A DNA stretch of 64,000 bases from SHZL01 sp963784425. GTDB taxonomy: Bacteria; Pseudomonadota; Gammaproteobacteria; Xanthomonadales; SZUA-36. Made by a program: the position numbers and the translations under genes. Below the pieces are notes generated by a model that saw nothing but the letters and a program-made list of their open reading frames with translations, made no database searches and was not told the origin of the DNA. Of the stretch, positions 10,399-18,852 are shown piece by piece (the first letter of the stretch is position 1; each line of letters starts with the position of its first letter). Where the stretch lies: assembly GCA_963784425.1 (NCBI GenBank), contig CAWARM010000018.1:1-64000 (forward strand), written 5' to 3'.

Positions 10399-11335
10399 CA
10401 AATCAGGTTACATGCTGGTTGGGGCATTTGTCCTGGTGCTTGCTGCGGCATTTATCTGGGGGATTCTTTGGATCAGCGCGGGCGGCACCCCGCAAACTAT
10501 TGACCGCTACGTGGTGTACATGACCGACTCCGTATCAGGCTTGAACGTTGATGCGCCGCTGCGGTATCGCGGTGTTGATGTCGGTAAAGTCGAACAAATT
10601 TCCATAGACCCCATGAACCCTCAGCTCATCCGCCTGCTGCTGCAAGTGCGCCAGGGAACGCCGATCAGCGAGGACACGGTGGCCACCCTGGAGTATCAGG
10701 GGCTCACGGGCATTGCCAGTGTCAACCTGACGGGAGGAGCCGCCGGCGCTCCACCACCGGAGAGGGTGCCCGGCGAAGACTACCCCATCATACAAAGCCG
10801 TCCATCAATCTTTGCCAGCCTGGATACGTCTCTTGAGGGCTTGCTTGCCAGCCTGACCGAGAGCTCGACCAGCCTCAATGCGCTGCTTAGCGAGAACAAC
10901 CGGACCAACATCACCCGCTCGCTGGAAAGCATCGCCACTCTTTCCGACAACTTCGCCAAACAGTCCAGTCACCTCGAGACCCTCATTGCGCACCTTGAAG
11001 TGACCCTGGCCAACACCAGCACCGCGAGTGCGGATTTTCCGAAGCTGGTTAGTGAGTTCACCCAAAGCGCCACGGCCATCACGCGCATGGCTGATGAGAT
11101 TCGTGGCATTGGTGAAAACCTGGCCGCTGCCAGCGCCAGCATCGAGAAAACAGTCGATGCCAGCAGTGACGGCGTGGTTGATTTCGCGCGTACCACCCTG
11201 CCGGAAATCTCGCAAATGGTCTACGAGCTGAGGCTGGCGTCGGAAAATCTGCGGCGCATGAGTGAGGCATTGGAGCGGGATCCCAGCCTGTTGATGTATG
11301 GTGCGCCTGAACCCGAACCGGGGCCGGGAGAATGA
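10391..11335 (+). CDS. MCE-domain (MlaD-like) substrate-binding protein
   Basis: The ATG at 10391 was chosen because it gives an uncleaved N-terminal membrane anchor (about residues 8-30) directly before the MCE domain. Longer in-frame openings are shadows of the ATPase gene. A single MCE domain occupies about residues 38-120 (VSGLNVDAPLRYRGVDVGKV). A long helical, Ser/Thr/Asn-rich region then runs to the C-terminus at 314. MCE proteins form periplasmic hexamers that carry lipids between membranes; the long helices could extend the tunnel, as in PqiB-like proteins. The start overlaps the ATPase gene by 8 bp and the stop overlaps the lipoprotein gene start, so four transporter genes form one coupled unit. 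Confidence 0.92.
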   Translation: MTSKSGYMLVGAFVLVLAAAFIWGILWISAGGTPQTIDRYVVYMTDSVSGLNVDAPLRYRGVDVGKVEQISIDPMNPQLIRLLLQVRQGTPISEDTVATLEYQGLTGIASVNLTGGAAGAPPPERVPGEDYPIIQSRPSIFASLDTSLEGLLASLTESSTSLNALLSENNRTNITRSLESIATLSDNFAKQSSHLETLIAHLEVTLANTSTASADFPKLVSEFTQSATAITRMADEIRGIGENLAAASASIEKTVDASSDGVVDFARTTLPEISQMVYELRLASENLRRMSEALERDPSLLMYGAPEPEPGPGE

Positions 11336-12000
11336 TCATGTCTAAACGAGCTTACATCCTGCTGCTGGCCGCCCTGGTGCTATTCACGGGCGCTTGCAGT
11401 TTACCCGGCAAGTCAACGGCCAAGGCGAAGCAGACCTACCTGTTGCAGGCCAAGGGCTTGGAGGGGCGGGGATCGCAAGATGGCGGGCAGGGAGGCGTCT
11501 CCCCGGCTGATGCAGCCAGGCGGTGCCTGAGTTTGCGCGTAACTACGCCGGCATCGGCGCCGGGGTTTACCACGATTCGTATGGTCTATACCCGGCAACC
11601 GCAACGGCTGGATTACTTCGCCTACCATGAATGGGCAGATACACCGGCAAGAATGCTGGGCAGCATGATGGAAGCCCGCCTTGACTCCAGCGGGCTGTTT
11701 GGAGCAGTGCTGAGCGGCTCAACCGATATCCGCACCAACCTGCGCCTGGATGCGGAACTCAAAAGCCTGCAGCAGGATTTCAGTGGTGATGTGAGTACGC
11801 TGGGCTTGCAGATCAAGGTCGACCTGATCGAGGTATCCGACCGGTCTTTGCTGGCATCGAAAACCTTCAGCTACGCCGAAGCTGCGGGTGCTGATCCCGC
11901 TTCTGGCGCAGCAGCGGCAGACCGGGTGGCGCAGCAGTTCCTCGCCGACCTGACGGCCTTCGTGGTCGCAGCCATCAGCCCTTTGCAGTGTGCGCCTTAG
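11332..12000 (+). CDS. ABC-type transport auxiliary lipoprotein (PqiC-like)
   Basis: The product starts at ATG 11332, overlapping the MCE gene stop as ATGA; a second ATG at 11338 is also possible. A hydrophobic signal ends in the lipobox FTGAC, so it should be a lipoprotein of about 200 mature residues. The mature part resembles the ABC_trans_aux family (PqiC and relatives) through YLLQAK, the VYTRQPQRLDYFAYHEWADTP region and conserved Arg/Asp residues. Family members sit in the outer membrane and dock MCE tunnels. It completes the transporter begun by the STAS-MlaE gene. The stop is 13 bp from the convergent higA stop, with no obvious terminator between. Confidence 0.88.
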   Translation: MIMSKRAYILLLAALVLFTGACSLPGKSTAKAKQTYLLQAKGLEGRGSQDGGQGGVSPADAARRCLSLRVTTPASAPGFTTIRMVYTRQPQRLDYFAYHEWADTPARMLGSMMEARLDSSGLFGAVLSGSTDIRTNLRLDAELKSLQQDFSGDVSTLGLQIKVDLIEVSDRSLLASKTFSYAEAAGADPASGAAAADRVAQQFLADLTAFVVAAISPLQCAP

Positions 12001-12013
12001 GGAGCTTGCTCAA

Positions 12014-12307
12014 TCAAGCTGCCGCCAACTTGAGCTTGCTGACGCGCTTCAAATCAATATTCTGTCGAGCGATCCAAAGGTCGTGGGAGTCCTGCATCAC
12101 CAGCCAGCTTTCCGGCGATCGCCCGATGGCCTTCGAAAGGCGAAGCGCCATCTCCGGTGTCACACGGCTGGTCCCTTTCAAAATGCGACTCAGCGTCGAG
12201 GCTGCAACGTCCAATCTCGCGGCCAGTTCCCGGCCGCTGATGCCGTTAGGTTCCAGGAAAACATCAGTGATGAATTCACCGGGGTGCGGAGGGTTGTACA
12301 TGTTCAT
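12014..12307 (-). CDS. higA: HigA-type antitoxin (XRE helix-turn-helix)
   Basis: This 97-residue protein has the HigA opening PPHPGEFITDVFLEP and an XRE helix-turn-helix at about residues 24-60 (ISGRELAARLDVAASTLSRI), then the usual SPESWLVMQ stretch. It should neutralise HigB by direct binding and repress the operon. The gene order toxin-first (higB then higA) and the TAATG overlap of stop and start are typical of higBA. A perfect inverted repeat overlaps the likely promoter at 12591-12618. Confidence 0.95.
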   Translation of the reverse strand: MNMYNPPHPGEFITDVFLEPNGISGRELAARLDVAASTLSRILKGTSRVTPEMALRLSKAIGRSPESWLVMQDSHDLWIARQNIDLKRVSKLKLAAA

Positions 12308-12585
12308 TAGTGGTAATCCTCATAATCCAGAATGTAAACATTGCCGTCATGGAACTCAAAAGTCAGTCTCCAGTTGCCGTTGACGGATATCGACCAAAGG
12401 CCTTTCAATTTGCCTTTCAGTGGGTGCAGGCCATAACCGGATATATCCATATCATCTATGGTCTGTGCCGAATCCAACGCGGCAAACTGCATCCTGAGGC
12501 GTTTGCTGTGGTTGGCTTGAACGCCGGCGGTGCTGCCCGTTTCGTAAAATTTCCGCAGACCTTTGTGTCGAAATGACTTAATCAC
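12307..12585 (-). CDS. higB: HigB toxin (RelE-family mRNA interferase)
   Basis: The 92-residue basic protein matches HigB/RelE toxins: MIKSFRHKGLRKFYETG at the start, HPLKGKLKGLWSISVNGNWR in the middle and a C-terminal acidic DYEDYH tail. The family cleaves mRNA at the ribosome. It is the first gene of the toxin-antitoxin pair and overlaps higA by one base. Length and motifs look complete, so the module is probably functional. Confidence 0.95.
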   Translation of the reverse strand: MIKSFRHKGLRKFYETGSTAGVQANHSKRLRMQFAALDSAQTIDDMDISGYGLHPLKGKLKGLWSISVNGNWRLTFEFHDGNVYILDYEDYH

Positions 12586-12590
12586 GACAC

Positions 12591-12618
12591 ACTATAGCAT
12601 GTTGCGCACCACGCAACA
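12591..12618 (-). promoter_or_regulatory. Candidate higBA promoter and operator
   Basis: A perfect inverted repeat TGTTGCG-CACCA-CGCAACA (12600-12618) lies immediately upstream of higB. On the minus strand it is followed by TATAGT as a plausible -10 box (12591-12596), with a weak -35 (TTGTTG) inside the repeat. HigA-type antitoxins usually autorepress through such palindromes. Assignment is by position and symmetry only. Confidence 0.6.
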
Positions 12619-12865
12619 AACGCACCGCGTAATAGCGCTTGGCAGACATGCTTGATGCCTGCCGCCAGGGTAAGTGCCATGCACAGCGGGCATTAACAAC
12701 TGCTCAATCCCGGTGGATTTACGGGTGTATAAAGTTTACCCTTCCTATGGTCCGCATCCTCCGAGTCTGCGTCACATTTGGCGGCGGTCAAACTGCGCCC
12801 TGATTTTCCCATCACCATTGCTACGTGAGAGTCACAAACTCGAAGGAGCTAATACATCACCCGCC

Positions 12866-13474
12866 ATGAACGATTCCCTTGAAACCCTGCTGGAAAAGAT
12901 GCGCGTGCTGGAGAAGGACATCCTGTGCGAACTGCAAAAAAAGGAACAGGAGTTTTTCTATGAGGTGAGCCTCGGCAAAATCCGCTTCACCGGGGAAGCG
13001 CGAGCACGGCACAAACTGCTGGTCAAAAAATTCACCGCCTACGTCCGTGATTCGCGTTTCCTGATCCTCCTTACCATACCGGTCATCTGGGCCTTGATCA
13101 TCCCCGTTGTGCTGCTGGATCTCTTCATGTTCGTCTATCAGACCATCTGCTTTCCGATCTACGGCATTCCCCGTGTGAAGCGCAGCGACTACCTCCAGCT
13201 GGACCGGCGGCACCTGGACTACCTGAACTGGATGGAGAAGCTCAACTGTGAGTACTGCAGCTATGCCAACGGTTTGTTCGCCTACGCCACCGAGATCGCC
13301 GCGCGCACCGAGCAGTACTGGTGCCCGATCAAGCACGCGCAGCGCGTGAAGTCCTTACACAGCCGCTACCGTTACTTTTTCGACTACGGGGATGCCGAGC
13401 GCTATCGCCAACAGATCGAAACCGTGCGGCGCTCGTTTGAAGACCTCAAAACAGATAGTCCGAAACAGAACTGA
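12866..13474 (+). CDS. Uncharacterised membrane protein with a Cys pair
   Basis: The start at 12866 gives the first sensible product (MNDSLETLLEKMRVLEKD); AAGGAG lies about 15 bp upstream, so the ribosome binding site is rather distant. The 202-residue protein has an acidic helical N-terminus (about 1-60), a hydrophobic stretch of roughly 30-45 residues (about 70-110) that may make two membrane passes, and a soluble C-terminal part with CEYCSYANG, EQYWCPIKH and RYRYFFDYGDAERYR. I recognise it only as a conserved hypothetical of proteobacteria. The C-x-x-C and third Cys with His could bind metal or form a disulfide. It ends 12 bp before the MgtA-like ATPase gene, so a role linked to that transporter is possible but unproven. 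Confidence 0.75.
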   Translation: MNDSLETLLEKMRVLEKDILCELQKKEQEFFYEVSLGKIRFTGEARARHKLLVKKFTAYVRDSRFLILLTIPVIWALIIPVVLLDLFMFVYQTICFPIYGIPRVKRSDYLQLDRRHLDYLNWMEKLNCEYCSYANGLFAYATEIAARTEQYWCPIKHAQRVKSLHSRYRYFFDYGDAERYRQQIETVRRSFEDLKTDSPKQN

Positions 13475-13486
13475 CGACCTGTCTCC

Positions 13487-16003
13487 GTGAACATCCATCT
13501 GCTCTCGATTGAGGAAGCGCTGCATCAGGTGCAATCGCAGGCGGGAGGGTTGACCGCCATTGAAGCGGCGCAACGGTTGACCCGGCAAAACGCGAAGCTG
13601 CGCAAAGGTAGCGATGGCGGTGCGTGGCGCTTGCTGCTCAACCAGTTCCGCAGCCCGCTGGTGATCCTGCTGCTGGTGGCGATGGTGATCTCGCTGTTCC
13701 TGGGCGGCCGCATAGACGTGCTGATCGTGCTGACGGTCGTGCTGATGAGCACGCTGCTCGGCTTCTGGCAGGAGTATCGCGCCGCCAGCGCGGTGGCCGC
13801 GCTACTCGCCGTTATCCAGGCGAAGGCAACGGCCTTGCGTGACGGCCGGGAAGTCGATCTTCCGGTAGATCAGGTCGTGCCCGGCGATGTCGTGGTGCTG
13901 CGCGCAGGCGCCACCATTCCCGGCGACGGACTGCTGCTCGAATCGAATGATTTGTTCGTCGATGAATCCGCGCTCACCGGCGAAAGCTATCCGGCGGAGA
14001 AAAAAGCCGGCGTGGTAGCGGCCAACGCGCGCCAAAGCGAACGAACCAACGCGGTGTTTGAAGGCACGCATGTTGTCAGCGGCACGGCTAATGTTCTGAT
14101 CGTAACCACGGGCGCGGACACGGAGTTTGGCGCCATTTCTGAGCGGCTGCGGCTGCGCGCGCCGGAGACGGATTTTGAGCGCGGGCTGCGCCACTTCGGT
14201 GAGATGCTGATTCGTGTCACGCTGGTCCTGGTGATCGCCATTTTTGCCATCAACGTTTTCTTTCATCGTCCGGTGCTGGAGGCCTTCATGTTCACCCTGG
14301 CCCTCGCGGTGGGCATGACACCGGAATTGCTGCCTGCCATCGTCAGCATCACGCTGGCGCGCGGTGCGAAGCGCATGGCCGAGGAGCATGTCATCGTGCG
14401 GCGCCTGTCCTCAATCGAGAATTTCGGCAGCATGAGCGTGCTGTGCTCCGACAAGACCGGTACGCTGACCGAAGGCCGGGTGACACTGCAGGCGGCCCAC
14501 GATGCGCTGGGCAACATCAGCGAAAGTGTGCGGCTTTACGCTGTGCTCAACGCCACTTTTGAAAGCGGCTTCACCAATCCCATCGACGCGGCGCTGCGTG
14601 CCGAAGCCGGGCTTGATCTGACCGGATTCAACAAATGCGACGAGGTGCCGTACGACTTCATCCGCAAACGGCTCAGTATCGTTGTGCAGCAAAAGACCGG
14701 GGACCGGCGTCATTTCATGATCACCAAGGGCGCCTTCGCCAATGTGCTCGCTGTCTGTACCAAAGTGGCCACGCCCGATGGTGAGCAGCCCATGGATAGC
14801 ATGCGCGACGCCTTGCAGCAGCGCTTTAACGACTATAGCCGCGCCGGACATCGCGTGCTCGGACTCGGAACGCGCGACGTTACCGGCGATCCGGTCATCA
14901 ACAAGGACGACGAACAGGACATGAGCTTCGCAGGCTTCCTGCTGTTCGATGACTTGCCCAAGGCGGGCGCCACGGAGGCGATTACGCAACTACGCCAGCT
15001 CGGTGTTGGCTTCAAGGTCATCACCGGCGACAATCGCCTCGTGGGGCAGCGGCTTGGTACGCAGATGGGCATCGCGACGCCGGATATGCTCACCGGCGAT
15101 GCCCTGCGCGAGATGAGCGACGCAGCGCTGATCAAGCGCGTTGGTGAGGTAGACATTTTCGCGGAAATCGAACCGAATCAAAAAGAGCGCATCATTATCG
15201 CCCTGCGCAAGGCAGGGCAGGTGGTCGGTTACCTCGGCGACGGCATCAATGACGCTTCCGCGCTGCACGCCGCCGATGTAGGCATCTCGGTTGACACTGC
15301 GGTGGACGTTGCCAAGGAGGCCGCTGACATCGTGCTGTTGCGACAGGACCTCAACGTGCTCGCACAGGGCGTGCGCAACGGCCGCATCACCTTCGCCAAC
15401 ACGCTCAAGTACATCTTCATCACCACCAGCGCGAACTTTGGCAACATGTTCAGCATGGCCGGCGCGTCCTTGTTCCTGCCCTTCCTGCCGTTGCTGCCCA
15501 AGCAGATCCTGCTCAACAACTTTCTCTCCGACCTGCCGGCACTTACCATTGTGACGGACTCGGTCGATCCCGAGCAGGTGAGCCGTCCGCGCCGCTGGGA
15601 CCAGGCCTTCATCCGCCGTTTCATGATTGCCTTCGGCCTGGTCAGCTCGGTGTTTGATTTCCTCACCTTCGGCATGCTGCTGCTGGTGCTGCGCGCCAGC
15701 GAGGCGCAATTTCAAACCGGCTGGTTCATTGAGTCGCTGATGACCGAACTGTTCATTGTCATGGTCATCCGCACGCATCGCTCCTGGTTCAAAAGCAAGC
15801 CGGGCCGCACCCTCACCATTGCCACTGTCGTCGTGGCGGGCAGCACGATCGTCCTGCCCTACACTGCGCTCGGGGCCATCTTCGGCCTCGTGCCCTTGCC
15901 CTGGGCCTTTATGCTTGGCCTGATCGGCATCACCGTGCTTTATCTGCTCACCAGCGAGGCCGTGAAGCGCCTGATGTTTGCGCGACTGGAGCAACCAGCC
16001 TGA
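13487..16003 (+). CDS. MgtA/MgtB-like P-type ATPase
   Basis: The 838-residue product begins at GTG 13487. It has an N-terminal cation-ATPase domain, the actuator motif ALTGES, the phosphorylation motif DKTGT with Asp at about residue 322, an ATP-binding domain, the hinge GDGINDASAL, and about ten membrane helices. The membrane motif TPELLPAIV and the string VDVAKEAADIVLL resemble Mg2+-importing P-type ATPases (type IIIB) more than Ca2+ or heavy-metal pumps. It is therefore likely to import Mg2+ across the inner membrane, powered by ATP. It is probably co-transcribed with the short membrane protein upstream. I did not recognise an mgtA-type leader. Confidence 0.9.
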   Translation: MNIHLLSIEEALHQVQSQAGGLTAIEAAQRLTRQNAKLRKGSDGGAWRLLLNQFRSPLVILLLVAMVISLFLGGRIDVLIVLTVVLMSTLLGFWQEYRAASAVAALLAVIQAKATALRDGREVDLPVDQVVPGDVVVLRAGATIPGDGLLLESNDLFVDESALTGESYPAEKKAGVVAANARQSERTNAVFEGTHVVSGTANVLIVTTGADTEFGAISERLRLRAPETDFERGLRHFGEMLIRVTLVLVIAIFAINVFFHRPVLEAFMFTLALAVGMTPELLPAIVSITLARGAKRMAEEHVIVRRLSSIENFGSMSVLCSDKTGTLTEGRVTLQAAHDALGNISESVRLYAVLNATFESGFTNPIDAALRAEAGLDLTGFNKCDEVPYDFIRKRLSIVVQQKTGDRRHFMITKGAFANVLAVCTKVATPDGEQPMDSMRDALQQRFNDYSRAGHRVLGLGTRDVTGDPVINKDDEQDMSFAGFLLFDDLPKAGATEAITQLRQLGVGFKVITGDNRLVGQRLGTQMGIATPDMLTGDALREMSDAALIKRVGEVDIFAEIEPNQKERIIIALRKAGQVVGYLGDGINDASALHAADVGISVDTAVDVAKEAADIVLLRQDLNVLAQGVRNGRITFANTLKYIFITTSANFGNMFSMAGASLFLPFLPLLPKQILLNNFLSDLPALTIVTDSVDPEQVSRPRRWDQAFIRRFMIAFGLVSSVFDFLTFGMLLLVLRASEAQFQTGWFIESLMTELFIVMVIRTHRSWFKSKPGRTLTIATVVVAGSTIVLPYTALGAIFGLVPLPWAFMLGLIGITVLYLLTSEAVKRLMFARLEQPA

Positions 16004-16123
16004 TGCTTATGCAGGGAGATTGCTTGACGCTGCGCAGGCAGAGCGTGAACATATGATGCTGTACCCCGGATTAGGGGTCCACTTCGGATCAGGCGGGCTA
16101 CTCTCATGCGGAAGGTGTGACTT

Positions 16124-16633
16124 TTGGTAGTGTTCAAGAAACCGAAACTGGAGACTCTCACGCGAGTTGCCGAAATGGCCGCGGCCTTGGCCGTCGTTGT
16201 GTCAGTTATGTATCTTGGCGAGCAAATTGGCGACAATACGAGGCTGCTGCGCAGTCAATCCCATTTCAACGCTCTTGAGCTTGGACAGCGGCCAATCCAA
16301 CTGATGGTCGAAAATGAAAGCCTGGCAAGCGACGTCATTCAGTGCAGCGCAAACCCGGAAAGCGTTGCGGCCGAGACATGGGAGCGCTGCCGCAATTTTT
16401 ACTTCATGCAGTTTAATTCCTGGGAGTATTTTTACTACCAGAACATCGACGGGTCTATTCCGCCAGAACTCTGGCTTGGAGCAGATGGCTACTTCAAGAC
16501 TCTTATCAAGACCAAGCCAGGCTATGTGCGTTTCTGGTCCGAGATGCAGGTAGGATTCGCCGAACCCTTCAAGTCCTACGCTGCCCGGCAGATGCCGCAG
16601 TCATCGCCTGACCCAACGACCCAGAGCCAATAG
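16124..16633 (+). CDS. Hypothetical protein with one membrane helix
   Basis: A product of about 169 residues is read from TTG 16124; GTG 16130 is an alternative start. One N-terminal hydrophobic helix (about residues 16-32, EMAAALAVVVSVMYLGEQI) precedes a soluble region rich in aromatic residues (CRNFYFMQFNSWEYFYYQN). I do not recognise a named domain, though short proteins of this form are common as hypotheticals in gammaproteobacteria. It stands alone between the P-type ATPase and the convergent hipA gene. Confidence 0.6.
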   Translation: MVVFKKPKLETLTRVAEMAAALAVVVSVMYLGEQIGDNTRLLRSQSHFNALELGQRPIQLMVENESLASDVIQCSANPESVAAETWERCRNFYFMQFNSWEYFYYQNIDGSIPPELWLGADGYFKTLIKTKPGYVRFWSEMQVGFAEPFKSYAARQMPQSSPDPTTQSQ

Positions 16634-16705
16634 CGCATGAAGTCTGCGCGATTGGAGCAACTTGGCTGAGTAATACTACCGGGCTGGTGGTGGTTCCATA
16701 CCGGT

Positions 16706-18010
16706 CTATTTCCCCGGGAACGATAGCTGGTGGGTGCTCTGGATGCGGTCGCGCCACTCATCCGGAAGCGCGGCCTGTGCGGCGAATTCGGGCCAGTGCC
16801 CGACGGCCGCGACCACGTCCCCGATAATGGCCGCGGCGCGGCCGCGCTTGAGCAAGGCCGCCTTTGCACCCGCCTCAAAATCCGCCCGCGTGAAGCCCTC
16901 ACGCTTGCCGTTCAGGGTCATCTGGTGGGTGGCAGTCCATGTGCCTGCCGGGTTGAAGCTCCAGGTCACGTCGAACGCGGGCGCCAGCGACCATTCGCCC
17001 TGCTTGTCCATGAGGAAAGCGATGTTCTTCACATGATCGTCCTGGTTGCGCGCGACGATATTGAAGACCATGCGCCGGAACTGTTCCTCCACCGCGGCCA
17101 TCGGCAGGTCCAGTTGGCGGATCGTCAGCAGTGCCTGCTCGTAGCCATAGGCACCGGCCTGGTTGAAATCAAAATGCGCCAGTGCGCCGAGCGACTGCAT
17201 GTGCAGCTTTTCTCCGCCTGCCAGCCGGTCGAAGCGGCGCGTCATGAAATGCCGGCGTCCGTTTTCCTCCATGAGCCGGCACTCGCTCATGGTGATCCCC
17301 GCTGCCTGCGCCATCAGGTAGTAGGCATATTCGATGGCGCCATAGCCCCTGGGGTCTTCCAGTTCCTTGTCCTTGTTGCCTGCCACTCCATCAAACTTCA
17401 GCAGCCAATATTCGAAGCCATCGCCGGCTGCGATCTGGCCGGAGCGCACTTCATTGGTTTCGCGATTCCAGGCAATGACCGCCTTCGCGCGTGCGCCGCC
17501 AGCGGACGTGCCCACCACCAGGAGGTCGCGCAGTGCTTTGCCTTTTCCGGCTGCGTGGAAATACCCCTGCAAATTGCTGCGGTGGGTGAGCACTTCGCCG
17601 GCAAGCCGCACCAGTGCATCCACCTCAATGGCCGATGACGTGCGCGGCCTTGGTCCGAGCACCGGCGCAAACTCCAGTGCGCCCATGCCGCGCGTGCCCG
17701 TGTAGCACAGGCGCTCCACCGCATTGAAACTCTCCGGCGTGCGGCCCTCGGTCGCCAGCCAGGCGTCGATCAGGGCATTGCCAAACCGGTCCGGCAGTGA
17801 ATCGGCCAGCAAGCCCGGCAGCCCGTGAAACGTCATGCGCGGCAGCGCCGGGAACTCGTACACCCGCTCGTTCAGGGGCATGGAAAGGGGAGAAACCTCG
17901 ATGGCGCTGCGCACAAAGCCCGAAGCGTATTGAAAAGCGGCAACGTCCCGCCCTTCGGCCAGCGACACCGCACCAATCGTCCGTCCCCACAGCCGTACTT
18001 CGGCAATCAC
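16706..18010 (-). CDS. hipA: HipA-type serine/threonine kinase toxin
   Basis: The 434-residue protein has the HipA N-terminal subdomain (about 1-110) and couple domain followed by the kinase core. Visible motifs are the Gly-rich loop VGTSAGGARAKAVI (about 165-180, with the Ser expected for autophosphorylation), Lys in WLLKFDG, the catalytic stretch RNQDDHVKN, and the metal-binding region APAFDVTWS. HipA kinases phosphorylate aminoacyl-tRNA synthetases (GltX in E. coli) and induce growth arrest or persistence. All kinase motifs appear intact. The start overlaps the hipB stop by 4 bp, so it is the second gene of the operon. Confidence 0.93.
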   Translation of the reverse strand: MIAEVRLWGRTIGAVSLAEGRDVAAFQYASGFVRSAIEVSPLSMPLNERVYEFPALPRMTFHGLPGLLADSLPDRFGNALIDAWLATEGRTPESFNAVERLCYTGTRGMGALEFAPVLGPRPRTSSAIEVDALVRLAGEVLTHRSNLQGYFHAAGKGKALRDLLVVGTSAGGARAKAVIAWNRETNEVRSGQIAAGDGFEYWLLKFDGVAGNKDKELEDPRGYGAIEYAYYLMAQAAGITMSECRLMEENGRRHFMTRRFDRLAGGEKLHMQSLGALAHFDFNQAGAYGYEQALLTIRQLDLPMAAVEEQFRRMVFNIVARNQDDHVKNIAFLMDKQGEWSLAPAFDVTWSFNPAGTWTATHQMTLNGKREGFTRADFEAGAKAALLKRGRAAAIIGDVVAAVGHWPEFAAQAALPDEWRDRIQSTHQLSFPGK

Positions 18011-18360
18011 GACGGCTCACCCCAGGTCCATTTTTTCCTCGCGCGTTGCGCTGCCTTCCCGCCAGTGGCCCGCTGCCGCTGGCGGCCCTGCAATTTCAGT
18101 TGCGCCATCGGGCTGGGTGCCGGCTCAGGCAAAAGGGTTTCGAACTGATCCAGCAAGCCCAGCGCCCGGCAGACCCGGACAAAACCGGACAACCGGGTCG
18201 CCGCCTCGCCCGATTCCAGCCGTTGCAGGGTGCTCTTGGAAATGCCCGCCTGTTCTGCCAACTGCATTTGCGTGAGGTTTCTTTGCAGGCGCGCTGTCGC
18301 CAGGCGTTGCCCCAGTTCCCTGAGGATGGCTTCGTCGGTGGAAAGATTGATGATTTTCAT
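18007..18360 (-). CDS. hipB: HipB-like XRE antitoxin
   Basis: I place the start at 18360 (MKIINLSTDEAI) because the longer in-frame ATG at 18381 lies inside the candidate operator. Residues from about 10 to 75 form an XRE helix-turn-helix (LTQMQLAEQAGISKSTLQRLES), the DNA-binding antitoxin fold. The C-terminal tail, about 40 residues, is basic and Gln/Arg/Lys-rich (RQRQRATGGKAAQRARKK), longer than in E. coli HipB. It should bind and restrain HipA and repress the operon. The gene overlaps hipA by 4 bp. Confidence 0.9.
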   Translation of the reverse strand: MKIINLSTDEAILRELGQRLATARLQRNLTQMQLAEQAGISKSTLQRLESGEAATRLSGFVRVCRALGLLDQFETLLPEPAPSPMAQLKLQGRQRQRATGGKAAQRARKKWTWGEPS

Positions 18361-18362
18361 AG

Positions 18363-18380
18363 TGCATCTAATATGATGCA
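18363..18380. promoter_or_regulatory. Candidate HipB operator
   Basis: A perfect palindrome TGCATC-TAATAT-GATGCA lies directly upstream of hipB. A related half-site (GCATCATAT) follows about 25 bp further upstream at 18404. The spacing and AT-rich setting suit autorepression by HipB. This rests on symmetry and position only. Confidence 0.55.
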
Positions 18381-18526
18381 TTATCTATTAAAAGTCAATT
18401 AAAGCATCATATGAGAAGTTTTATGTTTATTTAAATACGAGCCCGGAGGCAGAAAACCCGGCACCCCTATTTGTGACACCTGGCATTGTTCCGACAAGGC
18501 GCGGACATAGTCAATCATTGACATCA

Positions 18527-18549
18527 ACTAAATTCGGTACTAAATTTGG
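18527..18549. promoter_or_regulatory. Direct repeats upstream of the Phd-type antitoxin
   Basis: ACTAAATTCGG (18527-18537) and ACTAAATTTGG (18539-18549) repeat with a 12-bp period, ending 24 bp before the antitoxin start. An AGGAGG ribosome binding site follows at 18564-18569. One-turn spaced repeats upstream of Phd/YefM genes often bind the antitoxin; this is inference. Confidence 0.45.
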
Positions 18550-18573
18550 GCCCAGAAAATCCTAGGAGGCAAC

Positions 18574-18852
18574 ATGCAATCCATCGCCAATATCAAGTCC
18601 ATTTCGTACCTGAAGAGCCATGCGGCCCAGATTTCCGAAGATCTGGAAATGAACGGCAATCCGTTTGTTATCACCCAGAATGGTGAGGCCAGCATGGTCA
18701 TTGAGGGCGTCAAGCAGTTTCAGGAAAAGGAGGCGCTCATTGCGGCTTTGAAAATTATTGCCTTGGGCGAGAAGGACCGCATACAAGGAAAAGGCATTTC
18801 CGCAACGGAATCACGGGAACAACTGCTGGCTGCTCGTCAAAGCCGCAAATAA
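18574..18852 (+). CDS. Phd/YefM-family antitoxin
   Basis: The 92-residue product begins MQSIANIKSISYLKSHAA, close to the Phd/YefM fold, and includes NPFVITQNGEASMVIEGV, the conserved strand-turn motif of the family. The C-terminal part is charged and helical, as expected for the toxin-wrapping segment. A strong AGGAGG ribosome binding site precedes it. The stop shares a base with the downstream toxin start (TAATG), so the two are coupled. Confidence 0.93.
   Translation: MQSIANIKSISYLKSHAAQISEDLEMNGNPFVITQNGEASMVIEGVKQFQEKEALIAALKIIALGEKDRIQGKGISATESREQLLAARQSRK

Noticed and set aside
14990..15994. 334-codon minus-strand frame, rich in His, Gln and Glu
   Set aside because: Antisense to the P-type ATPase, which has clear motifs.
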